Below are positions 1 to 6,281 of a stretch of DNA of 7,575 bases, piece by piece. A model generated the notes under the pieces. That model saw only the letters and a list, made by a program, of their open reading frames with translations. It was not told the origin of the DNA and did no database searches. This DNA is from Pseudomonadota bacterium (GTDB taxonomy: Bacteria; Pseudomonadota; Alphaproteobacteria; Acetobacterales; Acetobacteraceae). Each line of letters begins with the position of its first letter. Position 1 is the first letter of the stretch. Position numbers and translations under genes: made by a program. Location of the stretch: NCBI GenBank assembly GCA_021841985.1, contig JAKCCP010000131.1, positions 1 to 7,575 on the forward strand, given 5' to 3'.

Positions 1-1
1 T

Positions 2-442
2 ACGTCAGAGCCCGACTCCGCCCCGCCTGACCGGCGCCCGCACCAAGGTTTGCGTTCCCGTCATCCATTCGATCGTTGGCGTTCAGAGCGTGCGGCACCT
101 GCGTGCCCACACTTTTGCCCCTCTTACGCACTCGACCATGCGCCGCGCGCGCCTTGGCCGGCCTGGCTGAGCCGTGAAATCTGGCCGCCGGCGCCGCCCG
201 TGCCGCCTGAGCAGGGCCGACCCGCCGCCGCGAACGAAGCGGGGATTGCGGCGGTTGTCTCGAAAGTTGCACGTGCAAGCGAAGGAAATCGCAACGGCAT
301 CCTCTACTGGGGCGCCAAACGCCTCGCCGAAAAGCGGTTGAGCGCGCGCGAGATCGAAACCTTGCTGGCGCCCGCAGCGATTTCCGCCGGGCTCTCGGAA
401 CTCGAAGCGCGGCGCACAATCGCCAGCGCTGGGGGGCGGTGA
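2..442 (+). CDS. C-terminal part of a primase/polymerase-like replication protein (5' end outside window or degraded)
   Basis: The frame is open from the window edge to a TGA at 440-442, so the start is not seen; in-frame candidates are TTG at 50 and GTG at 200. The last 70 residues resemble the helical tail of bifunctional primase-polymerase proteins of phages and integrated elements: an EGNRNGILYWGAKRLAE helix (compare the family's 'GxRNxxLfxAaxRL'), an acidic linker with REIETLLAPAA, and the ending GLSELEARRTIAS. A proline-rich linker (WPAWLSREIWPPAPPVPP) precedes it, as is usual between the catalytic part and this tail. No catalytic primase motif is visible. The stop overlaps the start of the helicase gene (TGATG), so the two are probably cotranslated. 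The first 150 bases have unusual codon use for this frame, so they may be frameshifted or belong to something else. The family assignment is from remembered motif similarity only. Confidence 0.5.
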   Translation, partial: TSEPDSAPPDRRPHQGLRSRHPFDRWRSERAAPACPHFCPSYALDHAPRAPWPAWLSREIWPPAPPVPPEQGRPAAANEAGIAAVVSKVARASEGNRNGILYWGAKRLAEKRLSAREIETLLAPAAISAGLSELEARRTIASAGGR

Positions 443-1581
443 TGGACATGCGCGCCGATTGGCTTGGCCCCGAGCCGCCGCCCGAGACCGAGCACGCGGA
501 TGCTGATAGCGAAACGGCGCCGCTGCCGCTACTGCTCGCCGCCGAAATCGAGCCGGTGCTCGACGCCGCCGAGCTTGTGCAAGGGCTGCTCGGAGCCGGG
601 ACCGCCGCAATCCTCTACGGCGAGAGCAATAGCGGAAAAACCTTCCTCGCGACCGATCTCGCGCTTTCGATCGCCGCCGGACGCGCCTGGGCTGGGCGCC
701 GCGTTGAGCGAGCCGGCGTGATTTATTGCGCTCTCGAAGGAGGGCATAGCTTTCGCAACCGCGTGGTCGCGTGGCTGCGGCATCACAAGATCGACCCGGC
801 CGGGTTGCCATTCGTCGCGATCCCGAGCGCGATAAATATGCTCGACCCCGGTGCCGACCTGGCAAAGCTGGCCAAAACAATTGCCATCGCCTCGGCGCGG
901 CTCGGCTGCGCGGTAGGGCTGATTGTCATCGACACGTTATCGCGCGCACTCGCGGGCGGTGACGAAAATAGTCCCGAGGATATGGGCTCATTGGTTCGCA
1001 ATGCGGATTGGCTGCGGCAAGCGACCGGCGCGGCGGTTCTGTTCATCCACCATTCTGGCAAAGACCTGACACGGGACGCGCGCGGACATTCCTTACTGCG
1101 CGCGGCGGTGGATACCGAGATCGAGGTCGCGGATCGCGAAGGCGCCCGCGTGGCGGTGGTGACAAAACAGCGAGACCTACCGAAGGGCGGCGAAATCGGG
1201 TTCAAGCTGGTGCCCGTGCCCCTCGGACACAACCGGCACGGCGAGGAAGTGACTTCCTGCATCGTCGAGACGATGACCGCCGTTGGCATCGCGCCGCGCA
1301 ATCGCCTGCCGCCGCAAGTCCGCGTGATCCTCGACAAGTTGCATGACCTTTGCGCCGGCGGCGGCGAGCTATTGCCGACCGGGGACGGCTTTCCGCCGCC
1401 GCCGGCCCGTGGCGTGAGGCATGAGGTTTGGCGCGCCGCAGCGGATTCCGTGCTCGGGCACCTTGGGGACCAATCCCGCAAACGTACGTTCAACCGGGCG
1501 GTGGAGTCGCTGCTGGCACGCAAGATCGTCGGCTCATGGGACGGCTGGGTTTGGGCCGCCCGTCCCGGACAAGCGGGCTGA
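442..1581 (+). CDS. RepA/AAA_25-type hexameric helicase ATPase
   Basis: The 379-aa protein is a RecA-fold ATPase of the AAA_25/RepA replicative-helicase type. Visible motifs are Walker A GESNSGKT (residues 60-67), a probable catalytic Glu in CALEGG (E99), Walker B LIVID (160-164), a VLFIHHSGKD switch motif (199-208), RGHSLLRAAVDTEIEV (214-229) and TKQRD (241-245). These are spaced as in plasmid RepA-like helicases. The last 85 residues (WRAAADSVLGHL, RTFNRAVESLLARKIVGSW) look like a winged-helix end. ATG at 442 overlaps the upstream stop in TGATG, with a G-run at 431-436 as ribosome site; GTG at 439 and ATG at 448 are alternatives. The pairing with a primase-like tail suggests DNA unwinding for replication of a mobile element. 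A role in DNA repair is possible but less likely in this setting. Confidence 0.88.
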   Translation: MDMRADWLGPEPPPETEHADADSETAPLPLLLAAEIEPVLDAAELVQGLLGAGTAAILYGESNSGKTFLATDLALSIAAGRAWAGRRVERAGVIYCALEGGHSFRNRVVAWLRHHKIDPAGLPFVAIPSAINMLDPGADLAKLAKTIAIASARLGCAVGLIVIDTLSRALAGGDENSPEDMGSLVRNADWLRQATGAAVLFIHHSGKDLTRDARGHSLLRAAVDTEIEVADREGARVAVVTKQRDLPKGGEIGFKLVPVPLGHNRHGEEVTSCIVETMTAVGIAPRNRLPPQVRVILDKLHDLCAGGGELLPTGDGFPPPPARGVRHEVWRAAADSVLGHLGDQSRKRTFNRAVESLLARKIVGSWDGWVWAARPGQAG

Positions 1582-1605
1582 GCGGGACAAGCGGTTTTGT
1601 CCCGT

Positions 1606-1633
1606 TTGTCCTTTTGCAGTTGGAATCTATGTT
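1606..1633 (+). promoter_or_regulatory. Candidate sigma70-type promoter within the repeat region
   Basis: TTGTCC at 1606-1611 and TATGTT at 1628-1633 are 16 bases apart and each matches 4 of 6 consensus bases. It would drive the small genes starting at 1770. The -35 lies inside one of the TTGTCC repeats, so a repeat-binding protein could control it. The evidence is weak; cotranscription from the helicase gene is the alternative. Confidence 0.25.
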
Positions 1634-1670
1634 TTCTTTGTCCGTCTCGCTTGTCCCGCCCGGACAGACA

Positions 1671-1696
1671 GGGACAACCCCCTATAGGGTTGTCCC
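1671..1696. promoter_or_regulatory. Perfect 10-bp inverted repeat around CCTATA
   Basis: The arms GGGACAACCC (1671-1680) and GGGTTGTCCC (1687-1696) are exact reverse complements separated by CCTATA. Each arm contains the GGGACAA/TTGTCCC repeat of the surrounding cluster, and the centre offers a -10-like TATAGG (1683-1688). As RNA it could form a hairpin but has no following T-run, so an operator or replication-protein site fits better than a terminator. Confidence 0.55.
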
Positions 1697-1769
1697 GTTG
1701 TCCCGGTCCCGCGGCGAGAAAGGAATGCTGACCGAAATTCCCCTTGCTATGTTCGAAAAGGAATAACCA

Positions 1770-1832
1770 ATGCACGAACCCCAGACCCCCGCCGATGCCG
1801 AAACCCAGCGGCTCGCCGAGGAAACGCCGTGA
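1770..1832 (+). CDS. 20-aa leader ORF
   Basis: The ORF encodes a 20-residue acidic peptide (starts MHEPQTPADAE, ends LAEETP). AAGGAA at 1758-1763 lies 6 bases before the ATG, a good ribosome site, and the TGA overlaps the GTG start of the next gene (GTGA). It could be a translational-coupling leader or a true micropeptide. It could also be the remains of a longer N-terminus put out of frame with the next gene. There is no recognisable domain, and coding status rests on the ribosome site and overlap only. Confidence 0.4.
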   Translation: MHEPQTPADAETQRLAEETP

Positions 1833-2032
1833 TCGCCCGCCCCGCCCCGTGGCGTGCTACCGGCTCGCCCTGCACCGATGGCGCCGAAACCCCGGCCCAG
1901 GCCGCACGGGCGATCGCCGCGGCGGCCGAGCAACTACGCCCAGACTGGCAACAACCCGAGCGGTTTTTCGAAGCGAAGAGTGAGCTTGTGGACGCTGCTC
2001 GCGCCTTGGCCGCAACCTTGGAAAGGAACTGA
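1829..2032 (+). CDS. 67-aa hypothetical protein, mostly helical
   Basis: GTG at 1829 is preceded by GAGGAAA (1818-1824), with 7 bases between GAGG and the start, and overlaps the leader ORF stop. After a poorly structured first 22 residues, the rest (AAAEQLRPDW, PERFFEAKSELVDAARALAATLE) is alanine-rich and predicted helical, possibly a short helical hairpin. There is no signal peptide or membrane segment. The stop is 3 bases before the DUF5681 start, and that gene's GAAAGGA ribosome site lies inside this gene's end, so the two are probably one operon. I do not recognise the family. Small proteins of this general look occur beside DUF5681 genes in alphaproteobacterial islands, but that is an impression, not a search result. 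Confidence 0.55.
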   Translation: MIARPAPWRATGSPCTDGAETPAQAARAIAAAAEQLRPDWQQPERFFEAKSELVDAARALAATLERN

Positions 2033-2035
2033 ACC

Positions 2036-2467
2036 ATGAGCGATGATCCCACACAGCCATCAGAGCCCCCCGCAGTGAACGGCGGTTTTATCGTGCCCAG
2101 CCATGGGCGCGGCAGGTTGCGGCCGTTCCAAGCCGGCCAGAGCGGAAACCCGGCCGGCCTGAGCGGCCGATACGGCGAGGTAGTCCGCCTGGCCCGCGAG
2201 GCCAGCCCGGAAGCGATGCGAGCCATGATCGAGATCATGCGCAACCCCGACGAAGAAACCCGCGCCCGGATTGTAGCGATCGAAGGGATTTTGAACCGAG
2301 CCTATGGGCGCCCGCGCGATATGAAGGACGAGGCCCCGGCGCCGATTTTCGATGCGAACAAGATGAGCGAGCGCCAGCTTAAACTGGCGATCACGGCGCT
2401 GCGCTTGGCGCGCGAGGTTGGCCCGACGCCGCCGGCCGAGCCGGAGGGGGAATCGACAGATGAGTGA
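2036..2467 (+). CDS. DUF5681 domain protein
   Basis: The 143-aa protein carries the signature of the DUF5681 family near its N-terminus, RPFQAGQSGNPAGLSGR (residues 29-45; family form FxPGQSGNPxGRP). A helical section follows (LAREASPEAMRAMIEIMRNPDEETRARIVAIEGILNRAYGRP), which resembles the small DNA-binding proteins and terminase-small-subunit-like proteins of phages and islands. The C-terminal 40 residues are acidic and probably disordered after a last helix (ERQLKLAITALRLAREV). ATG at 2036 has GAAAGGA at 2021-2027. The basic GxSGxPxG loop suggests nucleic-acid contact, but the family has no established function that I know of. Its position after the helicase and repeat cluster makes a role in element replication or maintenance plausible; that is inference. 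Confidence 0.82.
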   Translation: MSDDPTQPSEPPAVNGGFIVPSHGRGRLRPFQAGQSGNPAGLSGRYGEVVRLAREASPEAMRAMIEIMRNPDEETRARIVAIEGILNRAYGRPRDMKDEAPAPIFDANKMSERQLKLAITALRLAREVGPTPPAEPEGESTDE

Positions 2468-2678
2468 GCCGCCCGACGACGCCGAAGCCGCCCATCGCTA
2501 CCGGCTTACGCAGGCCGAGCGCATGATCGAAGCCTGGCGCGATTACTGCGCGGGCGAAGGGCGCAGCGATGCGATCGACCTCGCCGATCCGGCGCAGGCG
2601 GCGGAATTTGTGCGCGTGTGGCGGGCGCGGCTGGCATGGTCCGGGTTTGCCGCCGGCATCAGTGGAGACGGGCGGTAA
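2460..2678 (+). CDS. 72-aa hypothetical protein overlapping the DUF5681 gene
   Basis: ATG at 2460 overlaps the end of the DUF5681 gene by 8 bases and has a strong GGAGGGGG ribosome site (2443-2450), 9 bases upstream. Longer in-frame starts reaching into the DUF5681 gene lack such a site. The protein begins with an acidic segment (PPDDAEAAHR), then a helix (LTQAERMIEAWRDYCAGEGR), an acidic linker, and a Trp/Arg-rich helix (AAEFVRVWRARLAW) before a short Gly-rich tail. It has no known motif, signal or membrane segment. Tight overlap and the same order imply joint expression with DUF5681, and possibly partnership. Function is unknown. Confidence 0.68.
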   Translation: MSEPPDDAEAAHRYRLTQAERMIEAWRDYCAGEGRSDAIDLADPAQAAEFVRVWRARLAWSGFAAGISGDGR

Positions 2679-2701
2679 TTTTGCGTCGCGTGACGCGAAA
2701 A
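2679..2701. promoter_or_regulatory. Imperfect inverted repeat between the small-gene set and the toxin-antitoxin genes
   Basis: Directly after the stop at 2676-2678, TTTT-GCGTC (2679-2687) is mirrored by GACGC-G-AAAA (2692-2701) around GCGT, with one extra G in the right arm. It could be an operator for the HTH antitoxin downstream, since such systems are autoregulated through inverted repeats. It could also be a weak hairpin ending the upstream operon, although no T-run follows on the + strand. Confidence 0.35.
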
Positions 2702-2728
2702 GCGGCGTTCGATGGCGCTAGAAAACGC

Positions 2729-2757
2729 TTGCCACCACACTCTCAAATGGCGAGAAT
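2729..2757 (+). promoter_or_regulatory. Candidate toxin-antitoxin promoter, possibly leaderless
   Basis: TTGCCA (2729-2734) and GAGAAT (2752-2757) are separated by exactly 17 bases. A transcript would start at about 2763-2765, at or next to the ATG (2763) of the RelE-like gene, which lacks a clear ribosome site. The match is moderate (5/6 and 4/6) and unproven. Confidence 0.3.
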
Positions 2758-2762
2758 GTGCC

Positions 2763-3014
2763 ATGGCGCTGTTGTTCGCCCCCGCTGCCGCGAGAGAGAT
2801 CGAGCGCATGCCGAAAGCTGATCGAGATCGCCTGATGCAGGCATTGCAAGCGGTGGCGGATGAGCCTTCGCGGCGGCTGCCGTTCGTCACCGAGATGGCC
2901 GGGCGGCCGGGTGAATGGCGCCTGCGGAAAGGGAATTGGCGCGCGATCTTTCGCGTCGAACAACAAGACGTGGTGGTGCTGCTCGTCGGGCATCGCCGGG
3001 AGATTTACCGATGA
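2763..3014 (+). CDS. RelE/ParE-superfamily toxin (phage-derived Gp49/HigB-like)
   Basis: The 83-aa protein has the compact RelE fold pattern: an N-terminal strand and helix (LLFAPAAAREIERMPKADRDRLMQAL), a basic central strand pair (GEWRLRKGNWRAIFRV, residues 50-65) and the C-terminal hallmark VLLVGHRREIY (72-82). RelE-family toxins usually cleave mRNA at the ribosome; ParE relatives inhibit gyrase, and sequence alone does not settle which applies. The basic residues R53, R55, K56, R60, R78, R79 and Y82 fit an RNase-type surface. ATG at 2763 gives the usual family length; ATG at 2712 would add 17 residues unlike the family. The stop overlaps the antitoxin start (ATGA), a toxin-first order typical of HigBA-like pairs. 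It probably stabilises the island. Confidence 0.85.
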   Translation: MALLFAPAAAREIERMPKADRDRLMQALQAVADEPSRRLPFVTEMAGRPGEWRLRKGNWRAIFRVEQQDVVVLLVGHRREIYR

Positions 3015-3424
3015 ATGCCATGTTGAAGATCAAGCCGGTTGCCGAAACGGCGGACACGGTGACGCTGCGCCGGGCCGATCTCGAAGCGCTGATCGAGGCG
3101 ATCGAGGATGCCGAGGATCGCGCCGCCCTGGCCGCCCTCGACCGCCAAGAGGCCGCGCTTGGCCGCGAGCGGGCGCGGGGGCGGTATCTGACGGCGGCGG
3201 AAGTGCAACGCCTTTGTGATGGCGCCTCCCCGCTCGCCCTATGGCGGCGCAAGCGTGGCCTGACGCAAATTGCCTTGGCGCACCTGGCTGGCGTGGCACC
3301 GTCCTATGTCGCCGATATCGAGCGGGGGGCGAAACGCGGCAGTGTCACGGTGCTGGCGAAGCTGGCGGCCGCGCTCGATATCGAGGTGGGAGACCTGATC
3401 CGGCCAGCGCCGATCGCCGCGTGA
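3011..3424 (+). CDS. Xre-family (HTH_3) antitoxin
   Basis: The 137-aa protein is the antitoxin partner of the RelE-like toxin, and its ATG overlaps the toxin stop. An N-terminal helical section (VTLRRADLEALIEAIEDAEDRAALAALDRQEA, residues 17-48) is the toxin-binding type seen in this antitoxin group. It is followed by a short linker (YLTAAEVQRLCDG) and a C-terminal HTH at about 75-130. In the HTH, LALWRRKRGLTQIALAHLAG places the first helices, VAPSYVADIERGAKRG the recognition helix and turn, and VLAKLAAALDIEVGDLI the last helices. Proteins of this design bind and inactivate the toxin and repress their own promoter. The inverted repeat at 2679-2701 is a candidate operator. Confidence 0.87.
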   Translation: MNAMLKIKPVAETADTVTLRRADLEALIEAIEDAEDRAALAALDRQEAALGRERARGRYLTAAEVQRLCDGASPLALWRRKRGLTQIALAHLAGVAPSYVADIERGAKRGSVTVLAKLAAALDIEVGDLIRPAPIAA

Positions 3425-3473
3425 GCGGCCATCTCGTGCCATCTCGCTTCTCGTTGGTAAGTCGGGGGAACGA

Positions 3474-6281
3474 ATGCGGCTGAGCTGGAATGAAATCCGG
3501 GCGCGGGCTGCAAAATTCGCCGAGGAATGGCGGAATGCACGCTATGAAAAGGGCGAGACGCAGAGTTTCTACAACGAGTTTTTCGAGATTTTCGACATCC
3601 GCCGGCGCCGTGTGGCCAGCTTCGAGGCGCCGGTGCGCACGCTCGGCGGGCGGCGCGGGTTTCTCGATCTGTTCTGGAAAGGCACCCTTCTCGTTGAGCA
3701 GAAAAGCGCCGGGCGCGATCTGAAGCCGGCCAAAAAGCAGGCGCTCGATTATTTTCCGGCGCTGTCGGAGGACGCGCTTCCCCGCTATCTCCTGCTTTCC
3801 GATTTTCAGAGCTTCGAGCTTTATGACCTCGAAGAAGACACCGAGACCCGTTTTTCTCTCGCCGACCTTCCCCGCCATGTCGAAGCCTTCGGCTTCATCA
3901 TGGGGGTGCAGACGCGCAGCTTCCGCGATCAGGATCCGGTCAACCTCCGCGCCTCGGCGCTCATGCAGCGGTTGCACGATGCGTTGCGCGCCTCTGGCTT
4001 CGCTGGGCACACGCTGGAGCTGTTCCTGGTGCGGCTTTTGTTCTGTCTATTCGCCGACGATACCGGCATTTTTCCCGAACGCGGCATGTTCAAAACCCTC
4101 ATTGCCGAACGCACCCGCCCCGATGGTGGCGATACCGGGCTTCTGCTCGGCCAATTGTTCGAGGTGCTGAACCAGGCCGAGGATCGCCGGCAGACGACGC
4201 TCGATGCCGATCTCGCGCTCTTTCCCTATGTCAATGGCGATCTCTTCGCCGAACGCTTGCCGCTTCCGGCCTTCGATTCGGGCATGCGCGGGCTGTTGCT
4301 CGCCGCCTGTGATTTCAACTGGGATGCGATTTCACCGGCGATTTTCGGCGCGTTGTTCCAGGGGGTGATGTCGGACAAGGAACGCCGCGCCAAAGGCGCG
4401 CATTACACCACCGAGAAGAACATTCTTAAGGTTATTGAACCGCTTTTCCTCGATGATCTGCGCGCCGAGTTTTCCCGACTCAAGACGCGGCGCGATACTG
4501 GGCGCGAACGGGCGTTGCGCGCCTTTCATGACCGGCTCGCAGGTCTCAAATTTTTTGACCCCGCGTGCGGTTGCGGCAATTTTCTTGTCATCGCTTATCG
4601 CGAATTGCGCGCGCTGGAGATCGAATTGCTGCGCGAGCTTGTTTCGCAAGATCAGCGCGTGCTCGACGTCGCCCATCTCTCACGCATCGATGTTGATCAG
4701 TTCTTCGGCATCGAGCTGGAAGAGTTTCCGGCGCGCATCGCCGAGGTCGCGCTGTGGATGATGGACCACATCATGAACAACCGGCTTTCGCTCGCGTTCG
4801 GCGAAGCCTATACGCGCATTCCGCTCAAGAAATCACCGCACATCCATAACCAGGACGCGCTGGAAATCGACTGGAACACGGTTCTGCCCGCCGATTCTTG
4901 CGCCTATGTGTTCGGCAATCCGCCTTTCAGCGGCTTTGTACTTCGCAATGCTCAGCGGCGGCGGCAGATGGAGGTTTTGGCACGCCTCGGCGCCCTTGGT
5001 TCGAGGCTGGATTACGTGACAGCGTGGTTTCTCAAGGCCGGTGAATACATTCAAGGTTCACAGGCGAAAATTGCCTTCGTTGCCACCAATTCGATCACGC
5101 AGGGCGAGCAGGTCGCACAGCTTTGGCCTGCCTTATTTGACCGATACCATCTGGAAATTGCCTTCGGCCATCGAACCTTCGCATGGGGTTCCGACGCCCG
5201 CGGCAAAGCACATGTGCATGTCGTGATTGTCGGCCTGACGCTGCACGATCAGCAACCTGCCGAAAAGCGCTTGTTCAGCTATGACGACATCGATGGCGAC
5301 CCGACGGAAACCCGCCACGCCGCGCTGGCCGCCTATCTGTTCGCGGCCGACACGCTGACCAACCCACATGTCGTGATCAGGCGCACAGGGCGGCCTTTCG
5401 CGCCCGTGCCGATCCCCCATGTCGGATCGAAGCCAGTCGATGGCGGTCATTTGATTGTCAACGGGCTGGAACGCGCCCAATTGATCGCAGCCCATCCGGA
5501 CTCCGCCAATTTCATCCGCCCCTATGTCGGCGGCGAGGAACTGCTCAACGGTGGAGACCGCTGGATCATCTGCGTCCAGAACGCATCGCCGCAACAATTG
5601 CATCGCTGGGGCGCTATCCGCCGCCGCATCGAGGCGGTGAGAGCCTATCGTTCGAGTGGCGACGCAGGCCGACTTGCCAACGCGCTTGCAGATCGTCCCG
5701 CCGAATTCCATGTCACTGTCATTCCTGAAAAGCCGTTTTTGGCGCTGCCGGAAGTCAGCTCCGAACGGCGAGAGTATTTGCCGGTATGCTGGCTCGCGCC
5801 TCCCGTCGTGCCAAGCAACAAGGTGATCTTGATCGACAATCCGAACCTTTGGTTATTCGGTTTGCTGTCGTCGCGGCAGCATGCGGCCTGGCTGCGCCAT
5901 GTCGGCGGCCGGCTGGAAAGCCGTTATCAGTACTCGACCGGCCTGGTTTACAACACCTTCCCCTGGCCGGATGCGGATGAGAGCCAGCGCCAGCGGATCG
6001 AGGCGTTGGCGCAAGCGGTGCTTGACGCGCGGGCGCAATTCCCCGGCGCGACGCTGGCCGCGCTTTACGATCCCGATCTAATGAAACCGGCGCTCCGCCG
6101 CGCCCATGCGGCGCTCGATCGCGCGGTGGACCGGCTCTATCGCCCCGCCCCGTTTACCTCCGAGCGCGAGCGCGCCGAGCACCTGTTCGCGCTCTATGAA
6201 CGCCTGAGCGCGCCGGCGCTCGCCGCCATGCAGCCGGCCGTCAGAAAGCGAAAATCCGTCGCCGCTCGCCAGTCGTTCTGA
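3474..6281 (+). CDS. MmeI-family single-chain restriction-modification enzyme (Type IIL/IIG)
   Basis: This 935-aa protein (MmeI is about 919 aa) combines restriction and DNA adenine methylation in one chain. Order: N-terminal nuclease domain (about 1-160) with D65, E75 and K77 in the pattern D-x9-E-x-K (FLDLFW...VEQKS), matching the catalytic spacing of MmeI; helical linker (160-330) ending in AKGAHYTTEKNILKVIEPLF; methyltransferase (about 350-600) with SAM-binding motif I DPACGCGNFL (362-371) and catalytic motif IV NPPF (482-485); target-recognition domain (about 620-825); C-terminal helical tail after NTFPWPD. Known family members methylate adenine on one strand of an asymmetric site and cut about 20 bases away, so no separate methylase or specificity gene is needed, and none is present. 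ATG at 3474 has GGGGGA (3464-3469) upstream. All key residues are intact, so it is probably active. The target site cannot be read from sequence by eye. Confidence 0.92.
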   Translation: MRLSWNEIRARAAKFAEEWRNARYEKGETQSFYNEFFEIFDIRRRRVASFEAPVRTLGGRRGFLDLFWKGTLLVEQKSAGRDLKPAKKQALDYFPALSEDALPRYLLLSDFQSFELYDLEEDTETRFSLADLPRHVEAFGFIMGVQTRSFRDQDPVNLRASALMQRLHDALRASGFAGHTLELFLVRLLFCLFADDTGIFPERGMFKTLIAERTRPDGGDTGLLLGQLFEVLNQAEDRRQTTLDADLALFPYVNGDLFAERLPLPAFDSGMRGLLLAACDFNWDAISPAIFGALFQGVMSDKERRAKGAHYTTEKNILKVIEPLFLDDLRAEFSRLKTRRDTGRERALRAFHDRLAGLKFFDPACGCGNFLVIAYRELRALEIELLRELVSQDQRVLDVAHLSRIDVDQFFGIELEEFPARIAEVALWMMDHIMNNRLSLAFGEAYTRIPLKKSPHIHNQDALEIDWNTVLPADSCAYVFGNPPFSGFVLRNAQRRRQMEVLARLGALGSRLDYVTAWFLKAGEYIQGSQAKIAFVATNSITQGEQVAQLWPALFDRYHLEIAFGHRTFAWGSDARGKAHVHVVIVGLTLHDQQPAEKRLFSYDDIDGDPTETRHAALAAYLFAADTLTNPHVVIRRTGRPFAPVPIPHVGSKPVDGGHLIVNGLERAQLIAAHPDSANFIRPYVGGEELLNGGDRWIICVQNASPQQLHRWGAIRRRIEAVRAYRSSGDAGRLANALADRPAEFHVTVIPEKPFLALPEVSSERREYLPVCWLAPPVVPSNKVILIDNPNLWLFGLLSSRQHAAWLRHVGGRLESRYQYSTGLVYNTFPWPDADESQRQRIEALAQAVLDARAQFPGATLAALYDPDLMKPALRRAHAALDRAVDRLYRPAPFTSERERAEHLFALYERLSAPALAAMQPAVRKRKSVAARQSF

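Larger units (their letters stand above)
1567..1705. repeat. Cluster of TTGTCCCG-type repeats in both orientations (iteron-like)
   Basis: The motif TTGTCCCG or its reverse complement recurs around the end of the helicase gene. Plus-orientation copies are 1597-1604, 1651-1658, 1690-1697 and 1698-1705 (the last two tandem), with shorter forms at 1605-1611 (TTTGTCC) and 1637-1644 (TTTGTCCG). Minus-orientation copies are GGACAAGCGGG at 1567-1577, GGGACAAGCGG at 1584-1594 and GGGACAA at 1671-1677. That is about nine sites in 140 bp, and the first overlaps the last codons of the helicase gene. Repeated binding sites beside a helicase/primase pair suggest an origin or an autoregulatory region, but this is inferred from position alone. 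Confidence 0.7.

Noticed and set aside
83..880. Long minus-strand reading frame (265 codons) opposite the primase tail and helicase
   Set aside because: It is Arg/Ala-rich low-complexity translation typical of the antisense of GC-rich genes; the + strand carries clear ATPase motifs in the same place.
1725..1766. 13-codon ORF just before the 20-aa leader
   Set aside because: The ribosome-site-like AGGA abuts the ATG with no spacing, and the peptide is too short to support.
783..1775. Minus-strand frame of 330 codons antisense to the helicase
   Set aside because: It has no domain-like features, spans the repeat region, and is explained as a GC-rich shadow of the real gene.
3345..4010. Minus-strand frame of 221 codons over the antitoxin end and the restriction gene start
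   Set aside because: It overlaps well-supported nuclease-domain coding on the + strand and has no recognisable motif or ribosome site.
5133..5711. Minus-strand frame of 192 codons inside the restriction gene
   Set aside because: It lies wholly antisense to the intact methyltransferase/recognition region; no independent support.
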